DNA of 16,748 nucleotides from Bacteroidia bacterium (GCA_026391515.1 JAPLEC010000141.1:1-16748), one strand, 5' to 3'; counted from the first letter of the stretch, positions 1-7,979 are shown. The notes: generated by a model not told the origin, from the sequence alone. Made by a program: numbers and translations.

Positions 1-303
1 GGAGGTACAGTTGTCGTTTCACAGGAAGGAAGCACACCTGCCTGGCCTAAAGGGACTATTGTTACCAATAAGACAGAACTGTACGATTTGATTACAACTG
101 TTTATCCCGTCTTTTCAAAGTATAGCGATGAAGCAAAGGAAAGAGCAATCACATTTATCAGTAAAATGAATCCTTATATAAAGGTTACCGAGATCAGTGA
201 CCAGAGCAGGGAAGGAGACCAGACGAAGGTTATAAAGGTCTCATATACAGCAGAAAAAGGAAAACCGATACTTATACCGTTGATTAAATTCATTAGTGAA
301 TAA
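1..303 (+). CDS. C-terminal end of an unrecognised protein (5'-truncated by the window)
   Basis: Frame 1 is open from the first base to a TAA at 301-303, giving the last 100 residues of a protein that begins outside the window. The only start-like codon inside is a TTG at 88, but the frame is open well before it, so this is a tail and not a small gene. The segment has a short beta-like opening (GGTVVVSQEG), a helical stretch rich in charged residues (about residues 45-62) and a basic, strand-like end (ending LIKFISE). I do not recognise the family. Its position upstream of carbohydrate-active genes suggests membership of the same locus, which is only an inference. Confidence 0.75.
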   Translation, partial: GGTVVVSQEGSTPAWPKGTIVTNKTELYDLITTVYPVFSKYSDEAKERAITFISKMNPYIKVTEISDQSREGDQTKVIKVSYTAEKGKPILIPLIKFISE

Positions 304-332
304 ATATCTTAATTTTCCATATTATTGGTTAA

Positions 333-443
333 AACCCTACCCCTTTATCCCCTTCCCTTAAGTCTAAGGGAAGGGGATAACTAATTTGACATAAATTGCT
401 CCCCTGCCCTTAAATTTAAGGGAAGGGGTTGGGGGAAGGGTTG
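333..443. repeat. Nested intergenic inverted repeats (CCCCTTCCCTTA type)
   Basis: Bases 345-360 (TTATCCCCTTCCCTTA) are perfectly complementary to 365-380 around a 4-base loop, a 16-bp stem. A second palindrome at 401-414/415-428 has the same core with one mismatch. The outermost segments, about 333-360 and 417-443, also pair imperfectly with each other, so the whole behaves as one composite palindromic element. It fills most of the gap between the first two genes. It could act as a transcript-end hairpin for the upstream gene, but there is no clear U-tract, so a dispersed palindromic repeat is the better description. Confidence 0.75.
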
Positions 444-493
444 AAAAATACAGAGGTAACACGAAGCTTTACTTTCACTGAAAACATCTTAAG

Positions 494-3325
494 ATGAAAA
501 AAACATATCTATTCTTCCTGTTGGCATTTTTCGTGATCAGCAAAACCTTTGCCCAAAATCCCACCGCCGACGGCTACAAAGGTATCTGGTTTACTCTGGG
601 ACAATTCTATGATTATGGTGATAAATATTCCGGTGGACTGGGGACTTATACAGCCGATCACCTTCCTATAGCAATCTATTCTCCGGAAGCAAAAAAAACT
701 TTTTTTGTTTATGGAGGAACGACAGTGCCCGATAAAAGACATCTCCTCGATATGGTGTCGTACTATGACCATGTTACTCACAAAGTTCCGAAACCGGTGG
801 TCGTATATGATAAGCAAGGGGTTGATGATCCACATGATAATCCTTCTCTGGCGATTGATAACCAGGGTTATATCTGGGTCTTTGTCAGCGGTCGCATGAG
901 ATTCCGTCCCGGATTTATTTTTAAAAGCCTCAAACCTTACAGCATTGAGAATTTTGAACTTATAAGAGAATGTGAAATGACCTATCCTCAACCATGGTGG
1001 ATCAAAGGTGAAGGTTTTCTCTATCTGTTCACAAAATATACAAATGGTCGTGAGTTATACTGGTCGACCAGCCCTGATGGAAAAACCTGGGCCCCCGATC
1101 AGAAGCTGGCCGGTCTGGGAGGACATTACCAGGTGACAAACATGTACGGTAATAAGCTTGTCTCAGTATTTAATTATCACCCGGGAGGCAATGTGGATAA
1201 ACGGACGAATATCTATGCTGTTCAGACCAGCGATATGGGAAAAACATGGAAAACAATCGATGGCAAAATCATACAGCCTCCGCTCTCCGACATTCATAAT
1301 GGAGCTCTCATAAAAGATTATGAAGCTGAACATAAGCTGGTATATATTAACGATCTTAATTTCGACTCAGAAGGAAACCCGGTTATCCTGGCAATTATCA
1401 GCAACGATTTCAAACCAGGACCGAATGGCGATCCGCGCGAATGGACGATAATCCACTGGAAAAACGGAAAATGGAACTTCCATAAAGTATGCGAATCCAC
1501 TCATAACTACGACATGGGTTCTCTTTACATCGAAGGGAAAACATGGAAGATCATCGGGCCGACAGAACCCGGGCCTCAATATTATGGAGCCGGTGGTGAA
1601 ATAGCAATGTGGATAAGCAGGGATGAAGGAGTCATCTGGCAAAAAACGCATGATATTACAGAGAGAAGCTTACTTAATAATTCATATGTCAGACGGCCGC
1701 TGAAAGCAAATAAGGATTTTTATGCGTTCTGGGCCGATGGAGATGCTGACAAACTTTCAGAATCACATTTATATTTCTCAAATAAAAAAGGTAATAAAGT
1801 TTGGGAGCTGCCGTATAATATGAATGAAGAGTTTGTCTTACCGGAATTAAAGGCGACCGGCGACCGGTTACCGGCGACCGGCTTCCGGCTTCCGGCTTCC
1901 GGCAACATTATTACGAATAGTTATCCTGTACCTGAAGGCAGTGTAAAAAGTGCTATATTCTCACTGAAGGTCAACGGGCAGGATGTCTTTACTGAACAGT
2001 ACAAGACTTACCATTATACGCATATAGTTACCACTCGGGCATTTTCGGTTTCACTTAGTTCCACTGAAGTTATCTCCGAAATAAAGATCAGTCCTGCAAG
2101 ATTCGGTATTACAGCTGCTTCAGGAAAAATGACAACCTCATTTGTAATACCCGGCCCGGGTTATTATGTAGTCAGGATAAATCAGAAGCACAAGCTTTTC
2201 ATCTTTGCAGACCTGCCAGATAAAGAACCTTCCAAAAACATTGTAAATGTGGTCGATCTTGGAATTGATAATAAAGGTATAAAGACAGAGACTGCTTCAA
2301 TACAGAAGGCATTGAATGATGTTTCTGTTAGCGGAAAAACGCTTCTTTTCCCGGCAGGTATTTATAAGACGGGTTCCCTCGCAATTCCTTCTTATGCAAA
2401 AATTTATCTGTGTGCCGGAGCTATACTCAAAGGTGTGGATGAAATCTCTGATTTTGATTTCCATGATGATATTAAACCGAAAAGCTTCATCAGGATAAAA
2501 GATGCTGAATATGTCTCGATAAGCGGTCGCGGAATAATCGATGCAAACGGAAGAGTATTGCGCGATAAATATGCCGACACTGCAAGAATGAGATTAATGC
2601 TGATATTAAACTCAAAGAATGTTACTGTCGATGGAATTATCATCAGGGACCCCGGTTCCTGGAATACACATATTCTTCATTCAGAAAATGTTACGATCCA
2701 AAATGTTAAGATGCTGAATGATATTGAGTTATCTAATACAGATGGCTTCGATCCTGATGCTTCAAAAAATATTCTTATTGAGAATTGCTTCGCTTATTGC
2801 AGCGACGATAATGTAGCAGTGAAAACCACAGGTACATCGGGCTACCTCCGGAATGCTGAAAGTATTACCGTAAGAGGATGTGTATTTCTGACAAAAAAAT
2901 CTTCCCTCAAGGTTGGAACAGAAAGCAGGGGAGAGGTTATTCAGGATATTCTTTTCGAAAATAACGATGTGGTTGAATCCGACAGGGGAATGGCGTTATA
3001 TTGCCCCGATGGAGCGACATTCCAGAGAATTAGTTATATAAACAACAGGTTTGAAGATAATTACCCCGATGCAAAGCAGAGCTGGATGAATTTTACTATA
3101 ACAAAACGTAATCCCGACAGCAAACCTGGTATAATGAGAGAGATACTAGTAAAGGATTGTTCGTTTGACCATAAGTTCTCAAAGGTTTCAGAAATTTCGG
3201 GATTCGATGAGAATCACAGGATAGTGATGACAATTGAGAATCTTCAGGTTAGAGAAATGAAATGCAAAACAGAAAAAGAGGCCAACATCAAAAACAAAGG
3301 ATTTGCAGATATTATCATTAAATAA
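494..3325 (+). CDS. Secreted BNR_4 propeller fused to a GH28-type beta-helix
   Basis: This 943-residue protein probably acts on an acidic polysaccharide outside the cell. A Sec signal peptide covers residues 1-21 (ends KTFAQ). Residues about 25-450 are a BNR_4-type (PF15892) propeller with ADGYKGIW, KYSGGLGTY and DPHDNP motifs; relatives include PL24/PL25 ulvan lyases. Residues 454-471 are a linker encoded by a 7-bp repeat. Residues about 475-585 form a beta-rich domain resembling the N-terminal Ig-like domain of GH49/GH28-related enzymes. Residues about 590-943 are a right-handed beta-helix with NTDG (748-751) and SDDN (770-773). The D750 to D771 distance of 21 residues equals that of polygalacturonases. 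The GHG histidine and RIK motifs are not conserved (KSSLKVGTES and DRGMALY stand there), so true polygalacturonase activity is uncertain. The first half is strongly similar to the protein at 5015-6391. ATG 494 starts directly at the signal peptide. Confidence 0.85.
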   Translation: MKKTYLFFLLAFFVISKTFAQNPTADGYKGIWFTLGQFYDYGDKYSGGLGTYTADHLPIAIYSPEAKKTFFVYGGTTVPDKRHLLDMVSYYDHVTHKVPKPVVVYDKQGVDDPHDNPSLAIDNQGYIWVFVSGRMRFRPGFIFKSLKPYSIENFELIRECEMTYPQPWWIKGEGFLYLFTKYTNGRELYWSTSPDGKTWAPDQKLAGLGGHYQVTNMYGNKLVSVFNYHPGGNVDKRTNIYAVQTSDMGKTWKTIDGKIIQPPLSDIHNGALIKDYEAEHKLVYINDLNFDSEGNPVILAIISNDFKPGPNGDPREWTIIHWKNGKWNFHKVCESTHNYDMGSLYIEGKTWKIIGPTEPGPQYYGAGGEIAMWISRDEGVIWQKTHDITERSLLNNSYVRRPLKANKDFYAFWADGDADKLSESHLYFSNKKGNKVWELPYNMNEEFVLPELKATGDRLPATGFRLPASGNIITNSYPVPEGSVKSAIFSLKVNGQDVFTEQYKTYHYTHIVTTRAFSVSLSSTEVISEIKISPARFGITAASGKMTTSFVIPGPGYYVVRINQKHKLFIFADLPDKEPSKNIVNVVDLGIDNKGIKTETASIQKALNDVSVSGKTLLFPAGIYKTGSLAIPSYAKIYLCAGAILKGVDEISDFDFHDDIKPKSFIRIKDAEYVSISGRGIIDANGRVLRDKYADTARMRLMLILNSKNVTVDGIIIRDPGSWNTHILHSENVTIQNVKMLNDIELSNTDGFDPDASKNILIENCFAYCSDDNVAVKTTGTSGYLRNAESITVRGCVFLTKKSSLKVGTESRGEVIQDILFENNDVVESDRGMALYCPDGATFQRISYINNRFEDNYPDAKQSWMNFTITKRNPDSKPGIMREILVKDCSFDHKFSKVSEISGFDENHRIVMTIENLQVREMKCKTEKEANIKNKGFADIIIK
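1852..1905 (+). repeat. In-frame 7-bp tandem repeat at a domain junction
   Basis: Seven consecutive 7-base units follow one another: GGCGACC twice, GGTTACC, GGCGACC, then GGCTTCC three times, followed by a partial GGCAA. They encode the linker ATGDRLPATGFRLPASG. The tract is far more GC-rich than the surrounding gene. Because the unit is not a multiple of three, a one-unit gain exposes TAG at 1918 and a one-unit loss exposes TAA at 1944, both ending the protein just after the propeller. The downstream paralogue ends at the position where this tract begins. Confidence 0.9.
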
Positions 3326-3345
3326 AAGAGGAGAAAATCCAAATA

Positions 3346-3446
3346 TTTTTTGCCACCAAGACACTAAGACACAAAGGTCCACTAAACACTCCCATAATAA
3401 TATTTCTTTGTGTAACTTGGTGCCTTTGTGCCTTAGTGGCAAAAAA
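3346..3446. repeat. Intergenic inverted repeat (TTTTTTGCCAC type)
   Basis: The ends TTTTTTGCCAC (3346-3356) and GTGGCAAAAAA (3436-3446) are perfectly complementary. Inside them both arms carry degenerate copies of a CACTAAGGCACAAAGG-like motif in opposite orientation (left arm to about 3378, right arm from about 3406). It occupies most of the gap between the fusion gene and the esterase gene. A related element lies at 9268-9355. The A/T-rich ends would let it work as a bidirectional terminator, but that is an inference from shape. Confidence 0.75.
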
Positions 3447-3485
3447 AACTATTAAGAAATACATTATTTATCTATATAAATAAAA

Positions 3486-4898
3486 ATGAAAATTAGGGTC
3501 TTAATTCTTTTTTTACTGGTTTTATATAGCGGAATTATTTCAGCTCAATTACCAGCAGATGTTTACAGGAAGCCGCTGAAAGAAGTACTTACAGATATTG
3601 AAAAGAGATATCATGTTAAACTTCAGTACAGTGAAAGCCTGGTAAAGGATGTTATGGTGATGTATCCTACATGGCGTTACCGGATGGATACAGAAGCTAC
3701 ACTTACAAATATTCTCCTTCCTCTGGATATGATATTCGAGAAAACTGGGGAAAATGTCTATCTGATCAGCAAATATGCTTATCATGTCAGGCCAGTCGAA
3801 GAAGGTAAAAAACATCTTGAGAAGCTTCTTGCAAGTTACCCCGATTTGAAAACATGGGAAGCCAGGAAAGCTGAACTGCGGAAATGTTTTCTAGAGCAGT
3901 TGGGCCTTAATCCGCTGCCTGAAAAAACACAACTTGATCCGGTTTATACCCCGATCCGTAAATTTGACGGTTATTCGGTTCAGAATGTGGGGATTCAGAC
4001 TATTCCCGGTTTTTACCTTTGCGGTTCCCTCTACAGGCCTGCAAAAGGCAAAGGACATTTCCCGGCAGTCCTTTCACCGCATGGTCATTTTAACAGTAAT
4101 GACCTGAATGAAAATGGCCGTTACAGGCCAGATCAACAGTACAGATGTGCGATGCTCGCAAAAATGGGAGCTGTGGTATTCAGCTATGAAATGTTTGGTT
4201 ATGGGGAATCACTTCTACAGATCGATAAAGCAGACCATAAAACGGGCTTTGCTTCTACAATGCAGACTTTAAATTCCATGAGAGTTATTGATTTCCTGAC
4301 ATCTTTACCTTATGTCGATCCGAAAAGAATTGGCTGTACTGGTGAATCAGGCGGTGGGACGCAGACATTTCTTATTACAGCTCTTGATGACCGGATAACA
4401 GTCAGTGTACCAGTGGTAATGGTATCTTCATATTTCTTCGGCGGATGTGCATGTGAAAGCGGACTGCCTATCCATTCATGCACCGATCTCGGTACAAATA
4501 ATGCTGAAATTGCAGCAATGGCTTCCCCGAGACCAATGCTGGTTATTTCTGACGGAGACGACTGGACTGCAAACGTTCCGGTTATTGAATTTCCTTACCT
4601 GAAGAAGGTTTATGAATTATATGGCAAATCTGATAATGTAGAAAATGTTCATCTTGCTAATGAGGGACATGATTATGGTGTTTCAAAAAGAATGGCAATG
4701 TATGATTTTATGGCAAGGCATCTGGGACTGAACATTAATGCGGTCAAAGATAAAAATGGTAAAATCGATGAATCGAAAGTGACAATTGAAAATCATGAAG
4801 CACAGCTGGTTTTTGGTAAGGATGGTAAATTACCCTCAACTGCAAAAAAAGGAGTTGAAGCTATACGCAAAGAATTAAAGTCGTTGCAGGAGCAATAG
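3486..4898 (+). CDS. Secreted STN-domain plus alpha/beta-hydrolase (acetyl-xylan-esterase-like)
   Basis: The 470-residue product has a Sec signal peptide (residues 1-20, ending ISAQ). A domain of about 70 residues (28-98) looks like an STN domain: helix KPLKEVLTDIEKRY, strand KLQYSESLV, and an ending VYLISK. From about residue 105 an alpha/beta-hydrolase follows, with an oxyanion-side SPHGH (about 197-201), nucleophile elbow GESGGG (S288), acid in SDGDDW (D356 or D358) and EGHDYG (H395), in the usual Ser-Asp-His order. Such enzymes in degradation loci typically remove acetyl or methyl esters from plant polysaccharides; the exact ester is unknown. STN domains normally sit at the start of TonB-dependent receptors and secretins, so the fusion is unusual. 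It lies 160 bases after the propeller-helicase-fold fusion gene, behind a repeat, and the next gene has its own likely promoter. Confidence 0.8.
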   Translation: MKIRVLILFLLVLYSGIISAQLPADVYRKPLKEVLTDIEKRYHVKLQYSESLVKDVMVMYPTWRYRMDTEATLTNILLPLDMIFEKTGENVYLISKYAYHVRPVEEGKKHLEKLLASYPDLKTWEARKAELRKCFLEQLGLNPLPEKTQLDPVYTPIRKFDGYSVQNVGIQTIPGFYLCGSLYRPAKGKGHFPAVLSPHGHFNSNDLNENGRYRPDQQYRCAMLAKMGAVVFSYEMFGYGESLLQIDKADHKTGFASTMQTLNSMRVIDFLTSLPYVDPKRIGCTGESGGGTQTFLITALDDRITVSVPVVMVSSYFFGGCACESGLPIHSCTDLGTNNAEIAAMASPRPMLVISDGDDWTANVPVIEFPYLKKVYELYGKSDNVENVHLANEGHDYGVSKRMAMYDFMARHLGLNINAVKDKNGKIDESKVTIENHEAQLVFGKDGKLPSTAKKGVEAIRKELKSLQEQ

Positions 4899-4920
4899 AC
4901 ATCTGCATATTTGCACAATG

Positions 4921-4949
4921 TTGAAATGGAAAAAAATTAGGTATATTTG
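4921..4949 (+). promoter_or_regulatory. Probable Bacteroidota-type promoter for the second BNR_4 gene
   Basis: TATATTTG at 4942-4949 matches the Bacteroides -7 consensus TAnnTTTG exactly. A TTG at 4921-4923 lies 18 bases upstream, where the -33 TTTG box is expected (three of four bases, since the preceding base is G). Transcription would begin near 4956, leaving a leader of roughly 60 bases before ATG 5015. This implies that the second propeller gene can be expressed independently of the esterase gene. Confidence 0.45.
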
Positions 4950-4989
4950 ATAAGATTTCCTGAAGTATCTGAGGGTGGCTTCAAATTCA

Positions 4990-5005
4990 GGTATTTTGAA
5001 ATACC
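4990..5005 (+). promoter_or_regulatory. Palindrome in the leader just before the start codon
   Basis: GGTATTT (4990-4996) and AAATACC (4999-5005) are perfect inverted repeats separated by two bases, and they end nine bases before ATG 5015. As DNA it has the form of a dimer operator. As RNA the 2-base loop is too tight, so one pair would open. Its position between a probable promoter and the start codon suggests control, but no regulator gene is in the window. Confidence 0.25.
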
Positions 5006-5014
5006 GGATAATTG

Positions 5015-6391
5015 ATGGAATCAAAAAGGACTTTTCTGCTATTTACAGTCTGGTTACTCATTGTGGTCTCAGCTGATCTTTGTGCCCAGAATCAGAGAGC
5101 TGATGGTTACAAAAGCCTCTGGTCCAAATCCGGTTCACCCCTGGCATATGGTTACAAATATTCGGGGGGGATGGGAACATATTCCTCACAACACATTCCC
5201 ATTGCAATATATTCCCCGGAAGCCAGGAAGACCTTTTTTGTATATAGCGGGACCGCCAGATCTGATATAAGCCATCTCCAGATTATGGTTTCTTATTTTG
5301 ATAATAAAACTCACAAGGTTCCAAAACCGGTTATAGTATACGATAAAATGGGAGTGAATGATCCTCAGGACAACGCAACCATTTCAATTGATGGCAGTGG
5401 ATTTATCTGGGTTTTTATCAGTGGAAGAGGACGCACCCGACCCGGACTGATATTTAAAAGCGACGCACCATATTCTATTGATGCCTTTAATAAAATACTG
5501 GAAGAAGAAATTGTATTTCCGCAGCCATGGTGGATGAATGACAGTTGTTTCCTGCTCATGCACTTAAAAGTCAGGAGGGGAAGAGAGATCTTCTGGACTT
5601 CAAGTACAGATGGTAAAACATGGGCTCCAAGTCAGAAGCTAACTGAAATGAGAGGTAACTTTCAGGTCACGAATGTTTACGGCAATAAGCTTGTTTCTGT
5701 TTTTAGCTACTTTCCTGAAGGTAATCTTGATAAACGTACAAATCTTTACCTGGTACAAACAGAAGATCTGGGAAAAACATGGAAAACAATTGATAATAAG
5801 ATTGTTGAAACACCCATTACGGATATCCATTCTGATGCTATTATTAAGGATTATGAATCTGAAAAGAAGCTTGTTTATATTAAGGATCTGAATTTTGATT
5901 CCGAAGGTAATCCTGCAATACTCGCTATTATCAGCCGCGATTTTAATCCCGGCCCTTCAGGTGATCCCAGAGAGTGGATGATAATCCACTGGAAAAATAA
6001 TGAATGGAATTTTAATAAAGTCTGTGAATCAACGAATAATTATGATATGGGTTCACTTTATATAACTGGTGATGAGTGGAGAATAATTGCTCCGACTGAA
6101 CCAGGTCCACAAAAAGATGGAGCAGGAGGCGAGATTGCATTATGGACAAGCAAAAATGATGGAGTAACCTGGGTCAAGACTTCAATGCTAACTTCAAACA
6201 GTACAATGAATAACTCCTATGTACGCAGACCAGTAAATGCACGTAAGGAGTTCTATTCCTTCTGGACTGACGGCGATCCTGATAAGCTCTCAATATCACA
6301 TCTGTATTTTGCAAATGAAAATTGTGACAAAATATGGATGCTGCCTTATGATATGAAAAAGGATTTTGAAAAGCCGAAAAGGATAAAGTAA
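5015..6391 (+). CDS. Secreted stand-alone BNR_4 propeller protein, paralogue of the fusion's N-terminal half
   Basis: The 458-residue protein starts at ATG 5015; an in-frame TTG at 5012 adds only one residue. A Sec signal peptide ends at about residue 24 (DLCAQ). The rest aligns along its whole length with residues 22-450 of the fusion at 494-3325: ADGYK, KYSGGMGTY, HLPIAIYSPEA-like, KTWKTID, DLNFDSEGNP, GDPREW and GAGGEIA are shared. It ends DFEKPKRIK, where the fusion enters its repeat linker. Both positions matching the catalytic histidines I recall for PL25-type ulvan lyases are changed: the DxHDN histidine is Q118 and the second, 20 residues on, is R138. It may therefore bind glycan instead of cutting it, or use different chemistry. 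Its 3' end lies 13 bases from the end of the convergent amidohydrolase gene. Confidence 0.85.
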   Translation: MESKRTFLLFTVWLLIVVSADLCAQNQRADGYKSLWSKSGSPLAYGYKYSGGMGTYSSQHIPIAIYSPEARKTFFVYSGTARSDISHLQIMVSYFDNKTHKVPKPVIVYDKMGVNDPQDNATISIDGSGFIWVFISGRGRTRPGLIFKSDAPYSIDAFNKILEEEIVFPQPWWMNDSCFLLMHLKVRRGREIFWTSSTDGKTWAPSQKLTEMRGNFQVTNVYGNKLVSVFSYFPEGNLDKRTNLYLVQTEDLGKTWKTIDNKIVETPITDIHSDAIIKDYESEKKLVYIKDLNFDSEGNPAILAIISRDFNPGPSGDPREWMIIHWKNNEWNFNKVCESTNNYDMGSLYITGDEWRIIAPTEPGPQKDGAGGEIALWTSKNDGVTWVKTSMLTSNSTMNNSYVRRPVNARKEFYSFWTDGDPDKLSISHLYFANENCDKIWMLPYDMKKDFEKPKRIK

Positions 6392-6404
6392 TTTCTCACC
6401 TGAT

Positions 6405-7757
6405 TCATTCAACCTGTTTGAGGTTGTAAAATTTTGCTGCATTGTCATACAGTATCATCCTGGCAATTTTAATAGCCTCAGATTCAGATAGATAACCAGT
6501 CTTTACCTTTTCTATAAGCACATCTGAAATAACCTGTTTTGCAATTAATAAATTACCATAAGTGTTTTCTACACATCTCTGATCTCCACCGAATGCCATA
6601 ATTTTTGATGCAGGTACTGCTTCAAGCCATTCATTAAGGTATCTTCTTGCATAAGTCGGTGAAATGGAATAAGTCCAGTTCATGTCGATATAAACATTTT
6701 GAAAGTTTCTTACAAGAGTAGTAAGCTCACCTCCGAATGGATAACTCCCATGGAACAGGACAAAATTGACATCAGGATATTCATAGAAAAGATTTGTAAG
6801 CAATGTCGGATCTGAATTCCCAATTATATTTACACCACCAGCCTGAATTCCGGTGTGAAATGCGACAGGTATTTTATGTTGTTTTGCAAGTTCAAGGAGC
6901 TGGAACATCATATAATCCTGAAGCGGCTTGGCATCCTTGGCCGATATTACCAGATCTTCATTACCATTTATCAAAGTCCGGAATACCTTTCTGGCGTTTT
7001 CGGTAGTTACTTTTTCAAAACTAAGAGTCCGTTTATATGCAGCATTCACCTTGACAACCACCATTCCTTTTTCCAGAGCATCTTCAAATACAATTCTCAT
7101 CGATTTGACATAATCTTCCAGCGTATAGATGGGCTCTACCTGCATCACAGCCAGGGAATCTATTCTGAATTTGGTATTCACGGAAAGCCAGGGTGAAAAT
7201 CTTTTTGCGTACCTGAAATAATCATATTTTGCTCCCACATTGTCACCATCCTCAATTAAATAATCAATCCTGCATAAATCCTTAAGAACATGGTTGAACC
7301 ACTCTCCTGAATATGCTTTCTTAATTTTTGCAGAAAGTGATTCGACTGTCGATCCGTTCAATTCATTAATTCCGTAAAGGTCTTTTATTGCGAGCAATAA
7401 AATTCTGTTACTGGCTGTATTAAATGACTTGTTCCAGTAAGGTTCAATGATTTTCCATTTTTCAGAGACTGTCGTCGGTTCAAAATACAGTTTTCTGATC
7501 ATAGACTCCGACATCCCTGACGCAATTAAACCATCATAGCTGTTCTGCTCCAACAACAGGGAGAAATCAAGAAAGGTTGTTCTTTCAAGTATCTCAGGAC
7601 TTAATAAATGCTCATGTGTGTCTATAACTTCAGATGTATCAATAAAATCCCTGATCCTTTGCTCATATCCGGGAGTCAACACCGATACTTTTGTATCCTG
7701 TGATCTGCAGAAAACGGAAACGGAAAGGGAAATGATCAGGGAAATATATAATTTCAT
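6405..7757 (-). CDS. Exported TIM-barrel amidohydrolase (Amidohydro_2 type)
   Basis: ATG at 7757 is preferred over an upstream TTG at 7769 because the signal peptide (KLYISLIISLSVSVFCRSQ) then begins at once. The 450-residue product carries the metal-site set of the amidohydrolase superfamily: IDTHEH (H48, H50), a VVVK lysine (K236), FHTG (H301), LFHGSYPFGGE (H336) and GGDQR (D392). The overall look, with a long W-rich insert after the first strand, recalls uronate isomerases, but those are cytoplasmic and I cannot assign the reaction. It is the last gene of the minus-strand block, after the enolase-superfamily enzyme (222-base gap) and pectate lyase, so a role on uronic-acid or lactone products is a reasonable inference. 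Confidence 0.8.
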   Translation of the reverse strand: MKLYISLIISLSVSVFCRSQDTKVSVLTPGYEQRIRDFIDTSEVIDTHEHLLSPEILERTTFLDFSLLLEQNSYDGLIASGMSESMIRKLYFEPTTVSEKWKIIEPYWNKSFNTASNRILLLAIKDLYGINELNGSTVESLSAKIKKAYSGEWFNHVLKDLCRIDYLIEDGDNVGAKYDYFRYAKRFSPWLSVNTKFRIDSLAVMQVEPIYTLEDYVKSMRIVFEDALEKGMVVVKVNAAYKRTLSFEKVTTENARKVFRTLINGNEDLVISAKDAKPLQDYMMFQLLELAKQHKIPVAFHTGIQAGGVNIIGNSDPTLLTNLFYEYPDVNFVLFHGSYPFGGELTTLVRNFQNVYIDMNWTYSISPTYARRYLNEWLEAVPASKIMAFGGDQRCVENTYGNLLIAKQVISDVLIEKVKTGYLSESEAIKIARMILYDNAAKFYNLKQVE

Positions 7758-7783
7758 AAATGAATTCAAAAAATCATTTTATT

Positions 7784-7791
7784 CAAAATTA
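7784..7791 (-). promoter_or_regulatory. Possible -7 box for the exported amidohydrolase
   Basis: Read on the minus strand, TAATTTTG matches the Bacteroides TAnnTTTG -7 consensus and lies about 26 bases before ATG 7757. No TTG is visible at the -33 position, so the call is weak; the 222-base gap before this gene is otherwise AT-rich and shows no clear structure. Confidence 0.2.
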
Positions 7792-7979
7792 ATTGCTTTG
7801 ATGATATTAATTTAATGATTTTCTATCTGGTAACAGAAGGTTTATATTAATAGTTTTAAATGAGCAATTATTTCTGAAAGTTAGACCATTAAAGCTAATA
7901 TTATATTCCCTTTAAGGATATTTAACTAAATAATCCTGCACTTGATTTTTAACTGGTTGAGTGGACTTTTATTTCCGGA

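Noticed and set aside
509..991. 160-residue minus-strand open frame inside the fusion gene
   Set aside because: It lies opposite a well-supported coding region with clear domain motifs and has no recognisable features of its own.
6410..6430. Intrinsic terminator between the convergent genes
   Set aside because: CAACCT-gtttg-AGGTTG forms only a 6-bp stem, lacks a clean T-run and lies within the last codons of the minus-strand gene.
6855..7196. 113-residue plus-strand open frame opposite the exported amidohydrolase
   Set aside because: It is antisense to a gene with all superfamily metal-site motifs; its composition is that of a shadow frame.
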